From Sphingobacterium sp. (GTDB taxonomy: Bacteria; Bacteroidota; Bacteroidia; Sphingobacteriales; Sphingobacteriaceae): 56,081 bases of DNA. The notes under the pieces are model-generated. The model was not told the DNA's origin. It made no database searches and was given only the letters and a program-made list of their open reading frames with translations. Location: assembly GCA_022712315.1 (NCBI GenBank), contig JALAGS010000229.1:1-56081 (forward strand), given 5' to 3'. Shown piece by piece: positions 34,807 to 43,541 of the stretch (position 1 is the first letter of the stretch; every line of letters begins with the position of its first letter). The translations under genes and the position numbers were made by a program.

Positions 34807-35979
34807 TTAACGTCGTTGATTAAACCGCAATAATGTAAAAGAGGAAAACCCAAATAGGAGGGCGGCCACTAAAGCCAATGTGAGACTACCCAATACATAT
34901 TGCAAAAAATGTTCGGATATCGCTTGAAAATCTATATGGCTATAATCCAGCAACGGTTTGGTGCTGGGGATCAATAACTTGCCTGTCTGTATCGATCCCC
35001 AAATAATCAATGGGATCATGGGCGGAATGCTGACATTGGAAAAGGCAAAACAAAGACCTTTATTAAGCCTAAAGACAGAAGCAAGAAAAATTGATAAAAA
35101 AGACTGAAATCCCCAAATAGGAGCAATCCCAATAAACACACCCAATGCGATCGAAATTGATTTAACAAAATCGGAATCGTCCGTTCCCAGAATATCTTCT
35201 CTTAGAAAATCCTTAAAGCTTTTTTTTTTGAAACTTCGAAAAGCATTTCTTGGAAATATATAGAGGAGGCTAATTAGGACCAAAACGGTGTTGAGAATGC
35301 TAATTCGCGTAAAATCTTTAAATGGCCTAAAATGAGAAACCCGTTCATTCGGATCATAAAGAATTTTAATCGGGACATTTTTGACTTCGATACCCTTCCA
35401 TGCGGAACGAACAATCACTTCAATTTCAAGTTCGAATTTGTTGGTATACAGTTTTTTAGGTATACTTTCCAACGGATATAGCCGATATCCAGATTGGGTG
35501 TCGGCAAGTTTTATCCCAGTCTCAAACCAAAACCAAAAATTAGAAAACTTGTTACCGAAACTGCTTTTCTTCGGTATTCCGGCTTGATCCATTTGACGTC
35601 CACCAATCAATAGCACATTTCCGTCATTTTGTTGAAGTGCTTCTATAAATACCGGGATATCGTCGGGGAAATGCTGTCCGTCCGAATCAATCGTGATCGC
35701 GTACTGAAAACCCTGTGTTTTTGCGATCTCAAAACCTTTTCGTAAAGCCTTGCCTTTACCCGAATTTTTTTCAAGATGCTGAACTGTAATGAAGGGGTAA
35801 TCCGCTAAAATTTCTGCTGTTGTATCTGTCGAACCATCGTTGACAACAATGACTTGTTCGGTATAAACCAAAACTCCGTCCAAAACCCTCCGCAGCGTTT
35901 TCGCATTGTTATACGTGGGAATAAGCACGCATACGGCGGCAGGGATCATAGACTGGCTTGGGGTTTGCAAATTGGACAT
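34807..35979 (-). CDS. GT2 glycosyltransferase fused to DUF2062
   Basis: A 390-residue protein. Residues 14-240 are a family 2 glycosyltransferase: VLIPTYNNAKTLRRVLDGV, VVNDGSTDTTAEIL and the metal motif TIDSDGQHFPDD. Residues about 270-385 are the DUF2062 membrane domain (GVFIGIAPIWGFQS, NVSIPPMIPLIIWG). GT-DUF2062 proteins are frequent in aryl polyene clusters. The likely role is adding a sugar or other polar group to a lipid carrier on the inner membrane. It is in tight linkage with the MMPL fusion (1 base) and the dehydratase gene (2 bases). Confidence 0.85.
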   Translation of the reverse strand: MSNLQTPSQSMIPAAVCVLIPTYNNAKTLRRVLDGVLVYTEQVIVVNDGSTDTTAEILADYPFITVQHLEKNSGKGKALRKGFEIAKTQGFQYAITIDSDGQHFPDDIPVFIEALQQNDGNVLLIGGRQMDQAGIPKKSSFGNKFSNFWFWFETGIKLADTQSGYRLYPLESIPKKLYTNKFELEIEVIVRSAWKGIEVKNVPIKILYDPNERVSHFRPFKDFTRISILNTVLVLISLLYIFPRNAFRSFKKKSFKDFLREDILGTDDSDFVKSISIALGVFIGIAPIWGFQSFLSIFLASVFRLNKGLCFAFSNVSIPPMIPLIIWGSIQTGKLLIPSTKPLLDYSHIDFQAISEHFLQYVLGSLTLALVAALLFGFSSFTLLRFNQRR

Positions 35980-35981
35980 GG

Positions 35982-36359
35982 CTACAAAACAGGATAAGAG
36001 CGATAAAAGTTAAGTTCCATTTTAAGCGCAACGGTGTCATCGAAAGAACAATTAGCCTTGACCTGTATTGTTTCGGCCTCCTGAATCGCCAATTCTAGTT
36101 TAACAATTGGCTGAACAGTGGGATCTATAATGGCATAAAAACGAATGTTTTTAGCGGACCGCATACGTAATTTTGTCTGTAATATTTCCTCAGCTGTATT
36201 TTTTATGATCTGTAACATACATACACCCGGTGTTACGGGCCTACCTGGAAAATGGCCTCCGAAAATCGGATGATCTGGATGAATACGTATTTCCAGCAAA
36301 TGCTTTCCATCTTCCTTTACCTGACGATCGAGTATGTTATAAAAGTCTGCTAAAACCAT
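35982..36359 (-). CDS. Hot-dog 3-hydroxyacyl-ACP dehydratase subunit carrying the catalytic His
   Basis: A 125-residue FabZ-like hot-dog protein. GGHFPGRPVTPGV retains the catalytic histidine (H36), but the position of the catalytic acid in FabZ (LEAMAQ) is Gln here (MLQIIK, Q50). FabZ and FabA active sites take their His and acidic residue from different subunits. The partner may be the 43082-43522 protein, which shows the reverse pattern. It would dehydrate 3-hydroxyacyl-ACP to give the polyene double bonds. It lies in the pigment cluster, 2 bases before the GT2 gene. Confidence 0.82.
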   Translation of the reverse strand: MVLADFYNILDRQVKEDGKHLLEIRIHPDHPIFGGHFPGRPVTPGVCMLQIIKNTAEEILQTKLRMRSAKNIRFYAIIDPTVQPIVKLELAIQEAETIQVKANCSFDDTVALKMELNFYRSYPVL

Positions 36360-36470
36360 GTTTCAAACTTAGATAAATTAACTTTTATATGCAATCTAAT
36401 TGCGGAGCATATAAAAGTAATTAGCTGAGGCTTTATTTATTTTTCATGTCCTGGCTTATGTAGCAAGCTG

Positions 36471-37082
36471 TTAAAATGGAATATTCTCAAAATCCATATT
36501 CAGTTTGATGCCATGGTGTTTGATCTGAAAGCGGTCAAGTTTCCCTAAGGAATCTGGTTTGAATTGAATTTCAAACTTCGTTTTATACCTGGAGGCTATT
36601 TCGATGCTGGATAAGATGCCTTGATCATCGATCGTTAGAAAATACCGCCTGCCAGCATGGGTGCTTAAGAACTGATGGTGTGTTAAATTTTGATAATCAA
36701 TATGATAATCTGGCTTTGTTAAAGCGCTAAAGTCCCTGATCAAGGTGTTGAGGATAATCTTTCTGTTGAGATCCTGCATGACATAATTGACCAAATGATG
36801 GTCTTTTGAAATCGTTATGTCAAACAGGGTATTTCCCAGATCAGAAGTAAGCACAATGCGATGTTCGTCTTGACTTATTCTTTTAGCTACGAACATTCCC
36901 GTTAGCTCTTTTCCGTAAAAGTGGATCGTAGCCCGATATAATCGTTCCTCATTCAGTCCCGAAAAATAAGGGTTTTGAATAGCGGTGTCTATTGCATTAT
37001 AATGCTGTTTACTAGTTGGATAGTATACTTTACAGCCGGCCAGAAGCAATAAAATTAATAGACTAAAAACTAAATGACGCAT
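36471..37082 (-). CDS. Outer-membrane lipoprotein, LolB/DUF3261-like
   Basis: A lipoprotein of 203 residues with lipobox LLAGC after a leucine-rich signal. The body is beta-rich and resembles LolB-like (DUF3261) proteins that occur in aryl polyene clusters next to a LolA-like gene. The ATG at 37082 is chosen because it opens the signal; the frame is open further upstream, within the lolA-like gene. It overlaps that gene by 20 bases. It probably receives a hydrophobic product at the outer membrane; family assignment is by weak resemblance and context. Confidence 0.65.
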   Translation of the reverse strand: MRHLVFSLLILLLLAGCKVYYPTSKQHYNAIDTAIQNPYFSGLNEERLYRATIHFYGKELTGMFVAKRISQDEHRIVLTSDLGNTLFDITISKDHHLVNYVMQDLNRKIILNTLIRDFSALTKPDYHIDYQNLTHHQFLSTHAGRRYFLTIDDQGILSSIEIASRYKTKFEIQFKPDSLGKLDRFQIKHHGIKLNMDFENIPF

Positions 37083-37695
37083 CGCTGATGGGTTGATTGA
37101 TCTGCTTGTTCTTGAAAACAATTTTCGTATAATCTTTTGATGGTTCAATCAACTGGACTTCCGAAACTGTCAATTGTTGATCGTTAAAGTATAGAATGAT
37201 CGTTTGGATATAGGCGGATAGATCCTTTGTTTTGGGTGAAAGCTTAGCAATCCGTTGATTCCGATTTTTGTGGAATGTGATCGTAAAGTCATTGGCTGCA
37301 AAAAGATCACCACTGATGCTTCCGATAATCATTTTGTTGATTCTCTCGAATTTCTTGTTGTTACCCAGATCTACTTTATTCTTTTTACCTTGATCATTCA
37401 CCAATACCTTATTGTCTTTAAAAAGGATTCCATACTGAATCGGAGTATTGTATTTCCACAGTAGCTTATCTGGATTTTTTAATAACATAGATCCGCTTGA
37501 TGTGATTTCCTTGGAAAGAAATTCCAGGTGCTTATACTGTACAAAATCTGTTTTTAATGTTTTTATCTTTTGTGCTTCGGCAATTACAGTTTGTTTGAAA
37601 CTGGTTATTTCAGCACTTGACATGGCTGTTTCCTGTGCTTTGGTAAGCGCAAAGTGAAATATAGAAAAGATGAGTAAAATGAGCTTAGTTTTCAT
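37063..37695 (-). CDS. LolA-like periplasmic carrier protein
   Basis: A 210-residue secreted protein with a signal peptide (residues 1-20, ending TKAQ) and the LolA-type opening after it, FVQYKHLEFLSKEITSSGSMLLKNPDKLLWKY, in which SGSMLLKNPDKLLW is the family hallmark. LolA proteins carry lipidated molecules across the periplasm. Here, next to a LolB-like lipoprotein and an MMPL exporter, it is likely dedicated to the pigment. It is not the housekeeping LolA. It overlaps the NodB gene by 11 bases. Confidence 0.82.
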   Translation of the reverse strand: MKTKLILLIFSIFHFALTKAQETAMSSAEITSFKQTVIAEAQKIKTLKTDFVQYKHLEFLSKEITSSGSMLLKNPDKLLWKYNTPIQYGILFKDNKVLVNDQGKKNKVDLGNNKKFERINKMIIGSISGDLFAANDFTITFHKNRNQRIAKLSPKTKDLSAYIQTIILYFNDQQLTVSEVQLIEPSKDYTKIVFKNKQINQPISDASFSF

Positions 37696-38455
37696 ATACT
37701 TTTTGATTTAAGAAATCTTCCAAATTTACGGCTTCTAATTTGTTAGCCTTTAATTCTATTAATAAACTTTTAACGACATGGACTGTTTTTTCGGAGGTGT
37801 CATGCAAGAGGATAATGCTGCCTGGGTTTAATCTTTTCTTGATACGGGCAAAGATCTGATGTTCACTTAAATTTAAAGTATCCAGTGAACGGATATTCCA
37901 GCCAATAGATTTCAAATTGCAATCCTGCAATGCTTTTGCGATGTGTGGATTGCTGACACCAAATGGTGGACGATAAAGCAAGGTTCTTTTTCCGGTCGTT
38001 GCTTCAATAGCACGATTGGCCCCTTCAATTTCGAGACGGACCTTTCCGCTTGAAAGAAAACCCATTTGATAGGGATGGTTCATGCTATGATTAGCGATTA
38101 CATGACCCTTTTCGACAATTTTCTTTGCGATCTCCGGATAGCGCGATACCTGCGCGCCAATACAAAAGAAACTTGCTTTTGCCTGATATTGATCAAGCAA
38201 ATCTAATATTTGTAAGGTAAAGGGGCTGGGACCATCATCAAAGGTGATGGCTATTTGGCACGTATGCTGCTGACCTTTCGTTGTCGATGGCATAAAGAAA
38301 TTGAGACGCAAATCAAATGCTCCCCAAGACAGGATCCCTATATAAAGAACAGGCACCAGGACAAATGGGTAGTACAAGTGGTATTCCTTTCCTATGTACG
38401 CCGCCATTAGAAAAAGAATAAGACATCCGTATGTTGTGTTTTTAAAATTTAGCAT
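37685..38455 (-). CDS. Polysaccharide deacetylase (NodB) family protein, membrane-anchored
   Basis: A 256-residue NodB-domain protein. Two hydrophobic segments at the N-terminus (about 8-21 and 28-44) anchor it. The metal-binding and catalytic motifs are intact: TFDDGP (D73, D74), HSMNH (H123, H127), RPPFG (162-166) and LLHDT. It is embedded in the pigment cluster, overlapping the flanking genes by 7 and 11 bases, so it probably deacylates a sugar or amide on the pigment or its carrier instead of bulk polysaccharide. That role is inference. Confidence 0.85.
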   Translation of the reverse strand: MLNFKNTTYGCLILFLMAAYIGKEYHLYYPFVLVPVLYIGILSWGAFDLRLNFFMPSTTKGQQHTCQIAITFDDGPSPFTLQILDLLDQYQAKASFFCIGAQVSRYPEIAKKIVEKGHVIANHSMNHPYQMGFLSSGKVRLEIEGANRAIEATTGKRTLLYRPPFGVSNPHIAKALQDCNLKSIGWNIRSLDTLNLSEHQIFARIKKRLNPGSIILLHDTSEKTVHVVKSLLIELKANKLEAVNLEDFLNQKVYEN

Positions 38456-39444
38456 CCCGATAACAGCATTAAACTGTTTTGTTCTCCAAAATTACAGATC
38501 AGTATGTTTTGATAACTACTGCTACCATTTTCAATTGGACTGCTTTTTTGAACTAAGGTTTGATTATACAATAATTTTAAAGCTAGGTCCAATGCAAATA
38601 CGATATCTGTGTCAAAGCAGCCTATCTGCAATTGATAGTTTATTATTCTTGTCTTATTAAAGCTGGTCGAAATAGCATCGAATGGATTTTCCGTGTTTTT
38701 GGAACCATAAATAATAGCATCGATCTGTTCAATGGATACCTTGTTTTTTTTAACAAATGCTAATAGCTGTGCTTCCGATGAAAGTTTAGTTGTGGCCGAA
38801 TAAATTGAAATGTCAGTTAATTCAGCGCGTGTATGTTGATCCTGCTGATTGGAAAAGATAAAGAAGCCCGCGCCCTCTGATTGCGAAATACCAGTCGTTT
38901 GCTGTGGACTTGCTGTTTCATCGAAGGATGAACTCACCTTTATGCTGATAGCTGAGAGCTCTTCAACCGCGCCAACCAATAGCGTATTCCGTTCGTTCAT
39001 CGTAAGCTGGATGTAAGCGTCCAGTACGGCTGATTCAAAGGAAATTCGCCCCTGAGAATACGTCATATTATAACCTTGGTTTTTGATCAGCAGCGCAATC
39101 TGGCCGGCAACAGTATTGTGGGTGGACTGTATAAATGGGGTAGGTGATAAAAATTCTTCCTGTTGTTCAACGATGGATTGTAAAAATTTATCGGAGTCTA
39201 TGAGGCAGCCTTTGCTACTACCAACGAGTATACCGTCAAGCGTTGCCGGGTCCAAATGATTTACAGCTTCAAGGCTGCAGAAAATTCCCATTTTAACAGC
39301 TTTGGACATGCGTCTTGTCGCATTGGGAGATAGGAGCTTGTGCGTTATTTTGGGCAAATCAACTTTGAGCCAATTGTCGGCTGCATCCTGTTGGTCGGGA
39401 GTAGCAACACATATACTTGCCGCATTAATATAAACTTTGTTCAT
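38449..39444 (-). CDS. Chain-length-factor-like ketosynthase without catalytic cysteine
   Basis: A 331-residue thiolase-fold protein. The region aligned to the active-site cysteine of FabF reads MTYSQGRISFESA, with no Cys (Arg at the aligned site, 133), so it cannot form an acyl-enzyme. It overlaps the intact KS gene by 20 bases, the usual arrangement of a KS and its chain length factor in type II systems. It probably forms a heterodimer with the 39425-40618 protein and helps set polyene length. It is shorter than most CLFs. Confidence 0.8.
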   Translation of the reverse strand: MNKVYINAASICVATPDQQDAADNWLKVDLPKITHKLLSPNATRRMSKAVKMGIFCSLEAVNHLDPATLDGILVGSSKGCLIDSDKFLQSIVEQQEEFLSPTPFIQSTHNTVAGQIALLIKNQGYNMTYSQGRISFESAVLDAYIQLTMNERNTLLVGAVEELSAISIKVSSSFDETASPQQTTGISQSEGAGFFIFSNQQDQHTRAELTDISIYSATTKLSSEAQLLAFVKKNKVSIEQIDAIIYGSKNTENPFDAISTSFNKTRIINYQLQIGCFDTDIVFALDLALKLLYNQTLVQKSSPIENGSSSYQNILICNFGEQNSLMLLSGC

Positions 39445-40618
39445 GCGAAAAAATTAGGGTTGAACAATTGCCACCGAATCCAAAGGAATTGCTAAGTACA
39501 TGCCGGATGACTGCCGGTTGATGATCCGCAATCGGTTCTAAAGAAGGTCGATCCATGGCATTTTCAAATCTCAGATTTGCAAATGCAAGCTGATGCTGCA
39601 GGGCCAGTAACGCATAGATAGCTTCGATGCCGGCTGATGCGCCTAAGGTGTGCCCAGTATAAGCTTTGGTTGAACTAAATGGTGGTATTTGATCTTCGAA
39701 TAGGCGGACGATCGCTGTTGCTTCGGTTCGGTCATTGTTCTCCGTTGCAGTGCCATGTGCATTGATGTAATCAATGGCCTGCGGCGTTAATGCTGCGCTC
39801 GCTAAGGCTTGTTTCATGGCGAGATAAGCTCCTTCACCATGCTCCGAAGTTGAGGTTTGATGAAAGGCATCATTGGCATTCGAGAAACCGCTGAGATAAC
39901 CTAAGATCGGCTTTGCAGCCTTTTTTAATGATTCGATTGATTCTAAGACCAAAAAACCAGCACCTTCGCCCAGATTTAACCCGCTTCTGTTGGCGTCAAA
40001 AGGACGGTTCAATTCGTCGGACAGAAGCATTAGACTGTCAAATCCATTGATCGTGAATCTGGATAACGCATCCGAACCGCCGACCAGAACCCGATCTGCG
40101 CGACCGGAAAGTACAAGCCGTGCACCAAACGCGATCGCATTGGCAGCAGAGGAGCAGGCTGTGCTGATGGAGGTTACCAGGCTGTTGCTGCCCAGTACTT
40201 GAGCCAATACCCTACTGGAATCTCCTACATCGCGTCGTTGTATTAATTGATTATCCTGCAGTAAATGGGGGAAATGCTGCTCAAAAATATCCATCCCGCC
40301 AACGGAAGTCCCCATCACAATAGGCATATCTTCAGCCACGGTGATCCCAGCTTGCGACAAGGCTTCTCGAGCTGCGATCGCTGCGAGTAAGCTCGTTCGG
40401 GAACTATTTTTTGGAACCTCAGCGCCTAATTTTTCAACCAGCTCGGCATTCGTCCAGGCAACTTCACCAACAAGTGTCTGATGTTGATGCTTTCCCGAAA
40501 TATGTTGAAGTGTTTTGATGCCATGCTGTTTCTGGAGTAATGAATGGTAGTTTTGTGTGACATCATCTCCAATAGCGGTTATCATTCCCATACCAGTAAC
40601 AGCAACAGCATTTTTCAT
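39425..40618 (-). CDS. Beta-ketoacyl-ACP synthase (KSalpha partner of the CLF-like protein)
   Basis: A 397-residue FabF-type ketosynthase with a complete Cys-His-His triad: C155 in STACSSAAN, H288 in NAHGTATEN and H323 in YTGHTLGASAG. It performs the decarboxylative Claisen condensation with malonyl-ACP. It overlaps the CLF-like gene by 20 bases and follows an ACP gene by 3 bases. It is the probable main elongating KS of the aryl polyene. Confidence 0.9.
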   Translation of the reverse strand: MKNAVAVTGMGMITAIGDDVTQNYHSLLQKQHGIKTLQHISGKHQHQTLVGEVAWTNAELVEKLGAEVPKNSSRTSLLAAIAAREALSQAGITVAEDMPIVMGTSVGGMDIFEQHFPHLLQDNQLIQRRDVGDSSRVLAQVLGSNSLVTSISTACSSAANAIAFGARLVLSGRADRVLVGGSDALSRFTINGFDSLMLLSDELNRPFDANRSGLNLGEGAGFLVLESIESLKKAAKPILGYLSGFSNANDAFHQTSTSEHGEGAYLAMKQALASAALTPQAIDYINAHGTATENNDRTEATAIVRLFEDQIPPFSSTKAYTGHTLGASAGIEAIYALLALQHQLAFANLRFENAMDRPSLEPIADHQPAVIRHVLSNSFGFGGNCSTLIFSHEQSLY

Positions 40619-40621
40619 AGG

Positions 40622-40879
40622 TTATTTTGTTCTATTTTCTGAAATATAGGAAGCCAGTGTTTCGATGGACTGAAAAATAGTTTTTCCAATTTTTGGATCA
40701 GTTACTTTGATTCCGTAATCTTTGTCCAATAAAACCGTTAACTCCAAAGCGTCAATCGAGTCGAGTCCTAAACCGTCTCCAAACAATGGCGCCTGGTCCT
40801 CAATTTCATCGATAGTGACTTCTTCTAAGTTAAGGGCTTCAATTATTTTCGTTTTTAATTCCGCTTTCAATTCTTCCAT
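40622..40879 (-). CDS. Acyl carrier protein
   Basis: An 85-residue ACP with phosphopantetheine attachment serine S41 in LGLDSIDALEL. It is acidic and all-helical in expectation. It sits between the half-size KS-like gene and the KSalpha gene with 3-base gaps. One of two ACPs in the cluster; which carries the aryl starter and which the growing chain is unknown. Confidence 0.9.
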   Translation of the reverse strand: MEELKAELKTKIIEALNLEEVTIDEIEDQAPLFGDGLGLDSIDALELTVLLDKDYGIKVTDPKIGKTIFQSIETLASYISENRTK

Positions 40880-40882
40880 TCT

Positions 40883-41482
40883 TTATCGTGTTAATTGTCT
40901 TACGACATCTAAATTATGTGCTAAAATGCCTGTTTTTTCCACAAGATACAAAACCAATTTGTAGTTTTCTTGCAGATAATCCACCCAGCCACATAACACT
41001 TTGTCGGCGCGTTTTGTGTTTAAAAGGTAATTGCTATAGTTTACTGCAAGTTGACTGTCAAATTGCTCCGAGACAAAAAAGATATTCTCTGTTCGCAGGT
41101 TGTGCCGGATAGCAATTTCACCGATGCATACATTCGGCAGCGTATACACGAAAACGGCTGGGCTGGGGTAGTACTGTGCGCTGTCCGCGATAGTAGCCAG
41201 ATGTTTTAAGTCGGTGTCCAAACTGCTGTGACGATTGGATAGGACGATCGCAATATTTGTTGTCTGCTCCTCTTTTAGGAGTAATTCGGCCCCTAGCCAA
41301 GCTAATTTACTCAGGTTATCCATCTTGAAAAACTTTGGATAAGTGGTTCCCAGTGAATAATATAATGATTTTGAAAAGGAGGCAAAATCTGCGGATGCTT
41401 CTACTGAAATCTGTTCACCGTTAAAATATACACCTTGCGTATCAATGCGGCAATGCCTGCTGATCTGATAGTCCTGTTCCAT
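40883..41482 (-). CDS. Half-size ketosynthase-like protein of unknown role
   Basis: A 199-residue protein that resembles the N-terminal half of a ketosynthase: NIAIVLSNRHSSLDTDL corresponds to the region before the active site, and YTLPNVCIGEIAIRHNL with ADKVLCGWVDYL resembles the core before and after it. The active-site segment reads NIFFVSEQFDSQ, with no Cys, and the C-terminal half with the two histidines is absent. It is complete, with its own start and stop, and is located between an ACP and a full KS with 2-3 base gaps. It may be a scaffolding or priming subunit; no activity can be assigned. Confidence 0.65.
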   Translation of the reverse strand: MEQDYQISRHCRIDTQGVYFNGEQISVEASADFASFSKSLYYSLGTTYPKFFKMDNLSKLAWLGAELLLKEEQTTNIAIVLSNRHSSLDTDLKHLATIADSAQYYPSPAVFVYTLPNVCIGEIAIRHNLRTENIFFVSEQFDSQLAVNYSNYLLNTKRADKVLCGWVDYLQENYKLVLYLVEKTGILAHNLDVVRQLTR

Positions 41483-41484
41483 GG

Positions 41485-42633
41485 CTAGTGTATTTCCTTT
41501 TCAAATAGTACGGCTGTATTTGTTCCAGCAAATCCCGATGCGGTTTTTAAGCAGCGCTTAAGAGGTCGTTCCGATAGCGTTGTGATAACTGCCAAAGGTA
41601 ATGAGGTACCTTGTTTTTGATAACCTAGACTCGGGAGAAGGACATTATGCCGTAAGCATTCTAGGGAAATAATACTCTCCAATAATCCGGCGGCACCCAG
41701 TGTATGACCAAAGTAACCTTTTAAGCTATGAATAGGTTTATCGGCCATTCCAGAACGATGAATTGCTATCGCTTCCATTTCGTCATTGTAAATAGTCGCT
41801 GTTCCGTGTGCACAGATAAAATCAATGGAGTTTGGTTCTAGTGCCGCTTCGGCCAAGGCGGATGCGATGCTCTGCTTCAAACCTTCGCCTGTGCGGGATG
41901 GACCCGAAATATGATTGGCATCGTTGATGGAGGCTTCTCCAGCTATAAAAAACGCGTGATCTGCTAATTGCTGACCAGTTACATGAATTGCAGCAGCGGC
42001 TTCCCCTAGATTCAAGCCCTGTCTGACATCATCATAAGGTGTACAGGCCCTGTCACTGAGCGCCTGGAAAGATTTAAATCCCGAAAGAACAAATTCACTG
42101 ACCAAATCCCCCGCCACAATTACAGCATCTGTACAATAGTTCATTTGGATAAGCCGTTTGGCTGTCGATATTGCCTGCAGACCAGATACACATGCATTAC
42201 TGATAACGATAGGCGGGCGCTTAAAACCAAAGAAATCGGCTATTTTTTGTGCTAAAGCAGGAAGGCTTGCCGCTGTAGAATCCTTTTCTTCAGGCTTGCA
42301 ATACGCGATATTTCCCTTGGTTGTCGAGACAATAAATGCGGTCTCTGTCGTTATGGCAACGGTTCTGATAACGGGTATCAATGCCGCTATCATCAATTTC
42401 TCCAGTTTTGTAAATCTGATACTTGTGGATAAGTTCTCCTCTTGTAAAAGTTTGTTGAAGTAGCCGTTGAGGTTATCTTCTACAACAAGAGCAGCACATA
42501 TGTCAGGGTACATACTGTTAATAGTTTCTTGCTTGGCACCTGATTTGCCCTTAACGAGTGCATTCCAGGTTTCCGTGAGATTATTGCCAATAGGGGACAC
42601 ACAGTTATAAGCACCTAAATACACCTTTTTCAT
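41485..42633 (-). CDS. Beta-ketoacyl-ACP synthase
   Basis: A 382-residue ketosynthase with C148 (SNACVSGLQ), H276 (CAHGTATIYND) and H310 (YFGHTLGAAG), so the triad is intact. Its N-terminal third is more divergent than in FabF. It overlaps the thioesterase gene by 1 base (TAATG) and is followed after 2 bases by the half-size KS. It may handle the first or last condensation or act on a different acyl chain. Confidence 0.88.
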   Translation of the reverse strand: MKKVYLGAYNCVSPIGNNLTETWNALVKGKSGAKQETINSMYPDICAALVVEDNLNGYFNKLLQEENLSTSIRFTKLEKLMIAALIPVIRTVAITTETAFIVSTTKGNIAYCKPEEKDSTAASLPALAQKIADFFGFKRPPIVISNACVSGLQAISTAKRLIQMNYCTDAVIVAGDLVSEFVLSGFKSFQALSDRACTPYDDVRQGLNLGEAAAAIHVTGQQLADHAFFIAGEASINDANHISGPSRTGEGLKQSIASALAEAALEPNSIDFICAHGTATIYNDEMEAIAIHRSGMADKPIHSLKGYFGHTLGAAGLLESIISLECLRHNVLLPSLGYQKQGTSLPLAVITTLSERPLKRCLKTASGFAGTNTAVLFEKEIH

Positions 42634-43085
42634 TAGTTGGCGAAATCAAGTTTGTCTTTCCACTGCTGAAAAAACTCAGGTACATATAATTGTAAACTTC
42701 CCGAAGCGTCTAAAAAAACCTGGATCGTTTCGCCTAGACAGACAACTTGATTGCTCTCGTTTAATATCCGGTAACGATAAATGATCTTCGCAGCTTTGGT
42801 ATCTATTAATGATGTTTCGATGTATGCGTTTTCACCATATTTTAATGGTAATTTGTGCTCACAGGTACTTTTAACGATCGGCGTAGTGTAACCGCTCCGG
42901 TGAATGTCCAGATAGGTCATTCCGTGCTGAATTCCGAAAGATTCCCTGCCATCTTCAAAATAGCTGATATAATGGCCATGCCATACTATTCCCAGCGAAT
43001 CAACTTCATTAAAACGTATGCGTAAAGGACTCGTCCAAGTAATTTGATTAACTTGTTCAGTTCGTTTATTTTTTGCCATAATCAT
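42633..43085 (-). CDS. 4-hydroxybenzoyl-CoA thioesterase-like acyl thioesterase
   Basis: A 150-residue single-hot-dog thioesterase. The signature FNEVDSLGIVWHGHYISYFEDGRESFG has the catalytic aspartate in VDSLG and the WHGHY helix start typical of 4HBT-type enzymes. Start at 43085 gives an ATGA overlap with the dehydratase gene. It would release or edit acyl chains from ACP or CoA in the polyketide pathway. Confidence 0.87.
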   Translation of the reverse strand: MIMAKNKRTEQVNQITWTSPLRIRFNEVDSLGIVWHGHYISYFEDGRESFGIQHGMTYLDIHRSGYTTPIVKSTCEHKLPLKYGENAYIETSLIDTKAAKIIYRYRILNESNQVVCLGETIQVFLDASGSLQLYVPEFFQQWKDKLDFAN

Positions 43086-43522
43086 GAAGAAGCTATTACA
43101 CTTTTTATTTCTGCCTGAGCGATTTGCTGTTCTCCCGTGAAAGTTTCTATGGAAACGAGTGTAACTCCCATAAATTCTTGTAGAATTGTTGCTTTGGTCA
43201 GTAATTTGTCGCCTACGCGGGGGAAGGAGTTTATGGAAATACTTTTTATGGTGCCGAGATAACCAATAGGAGCAGTTTTTTGCTGGATATAAAAGCTATA
43301 ACCTGTATGTAAAGCGATAGATTGAGCCATATGCTCAATGATACCAGCTTCTAGCAAAATTTCGTTTTCCACAAAAATATTATCTTCCTGAACAGTTAAG
43401 CCTGTTGCCACGGTCTTTTCGCTAAAATCATACAGGCAATCAATCATGACCATAGGAGCACGGTGAGGTAACAATTCCTGTAAAAATAATTTATCGACGA
43501 TTGGAAACGGGCTAGCTGTCAT
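43082..43522 (-). CDS. Hot-dog dehydratase subunit carrying the catalytic Glu but lacking the His
   Basis: A 146-residue FabZ-like protein: LPHRAPMVMIDCLYDF matches the FabZ opening, and IIEHMAQ keeps the catalytic glutamate (E63). The GHFPG loop with the catalytic histidine is missing; the segment is shortened to VENEILLEAG. Paired with the His-only protein at 35982-36359 it could make a heterodimer with one complete active site, as has been reported for the two dehydratases of aryl polyene pathways. A TACCTTTG promoter box lies just upstream. Confidence 0.8.
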   Translation of the reverse strand: MTASPFPIVDKLFLQELLPHRAPMVMIDCLYDFSEKTVATGLTVQEDNIFVENEILLEAGIIEHMAQSIALHTGYSFYIQQKTAPIGYLGTIKSISINSFPRVGDKLLTKATILQEFMGVTLVSIETFTGEQQIAQAEIKSVIASS

Positions 43523-43541
43523 CTGTTTAAAAAAGTTGTAC

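Noticed and set aside
40883..42633. Frameshifted single ketosynthase split into the half-size KS and the next KS gene
   Set aside because: The 41485-42633 KS is full length with its own triad and start, so the half-size protein is a separate gene.
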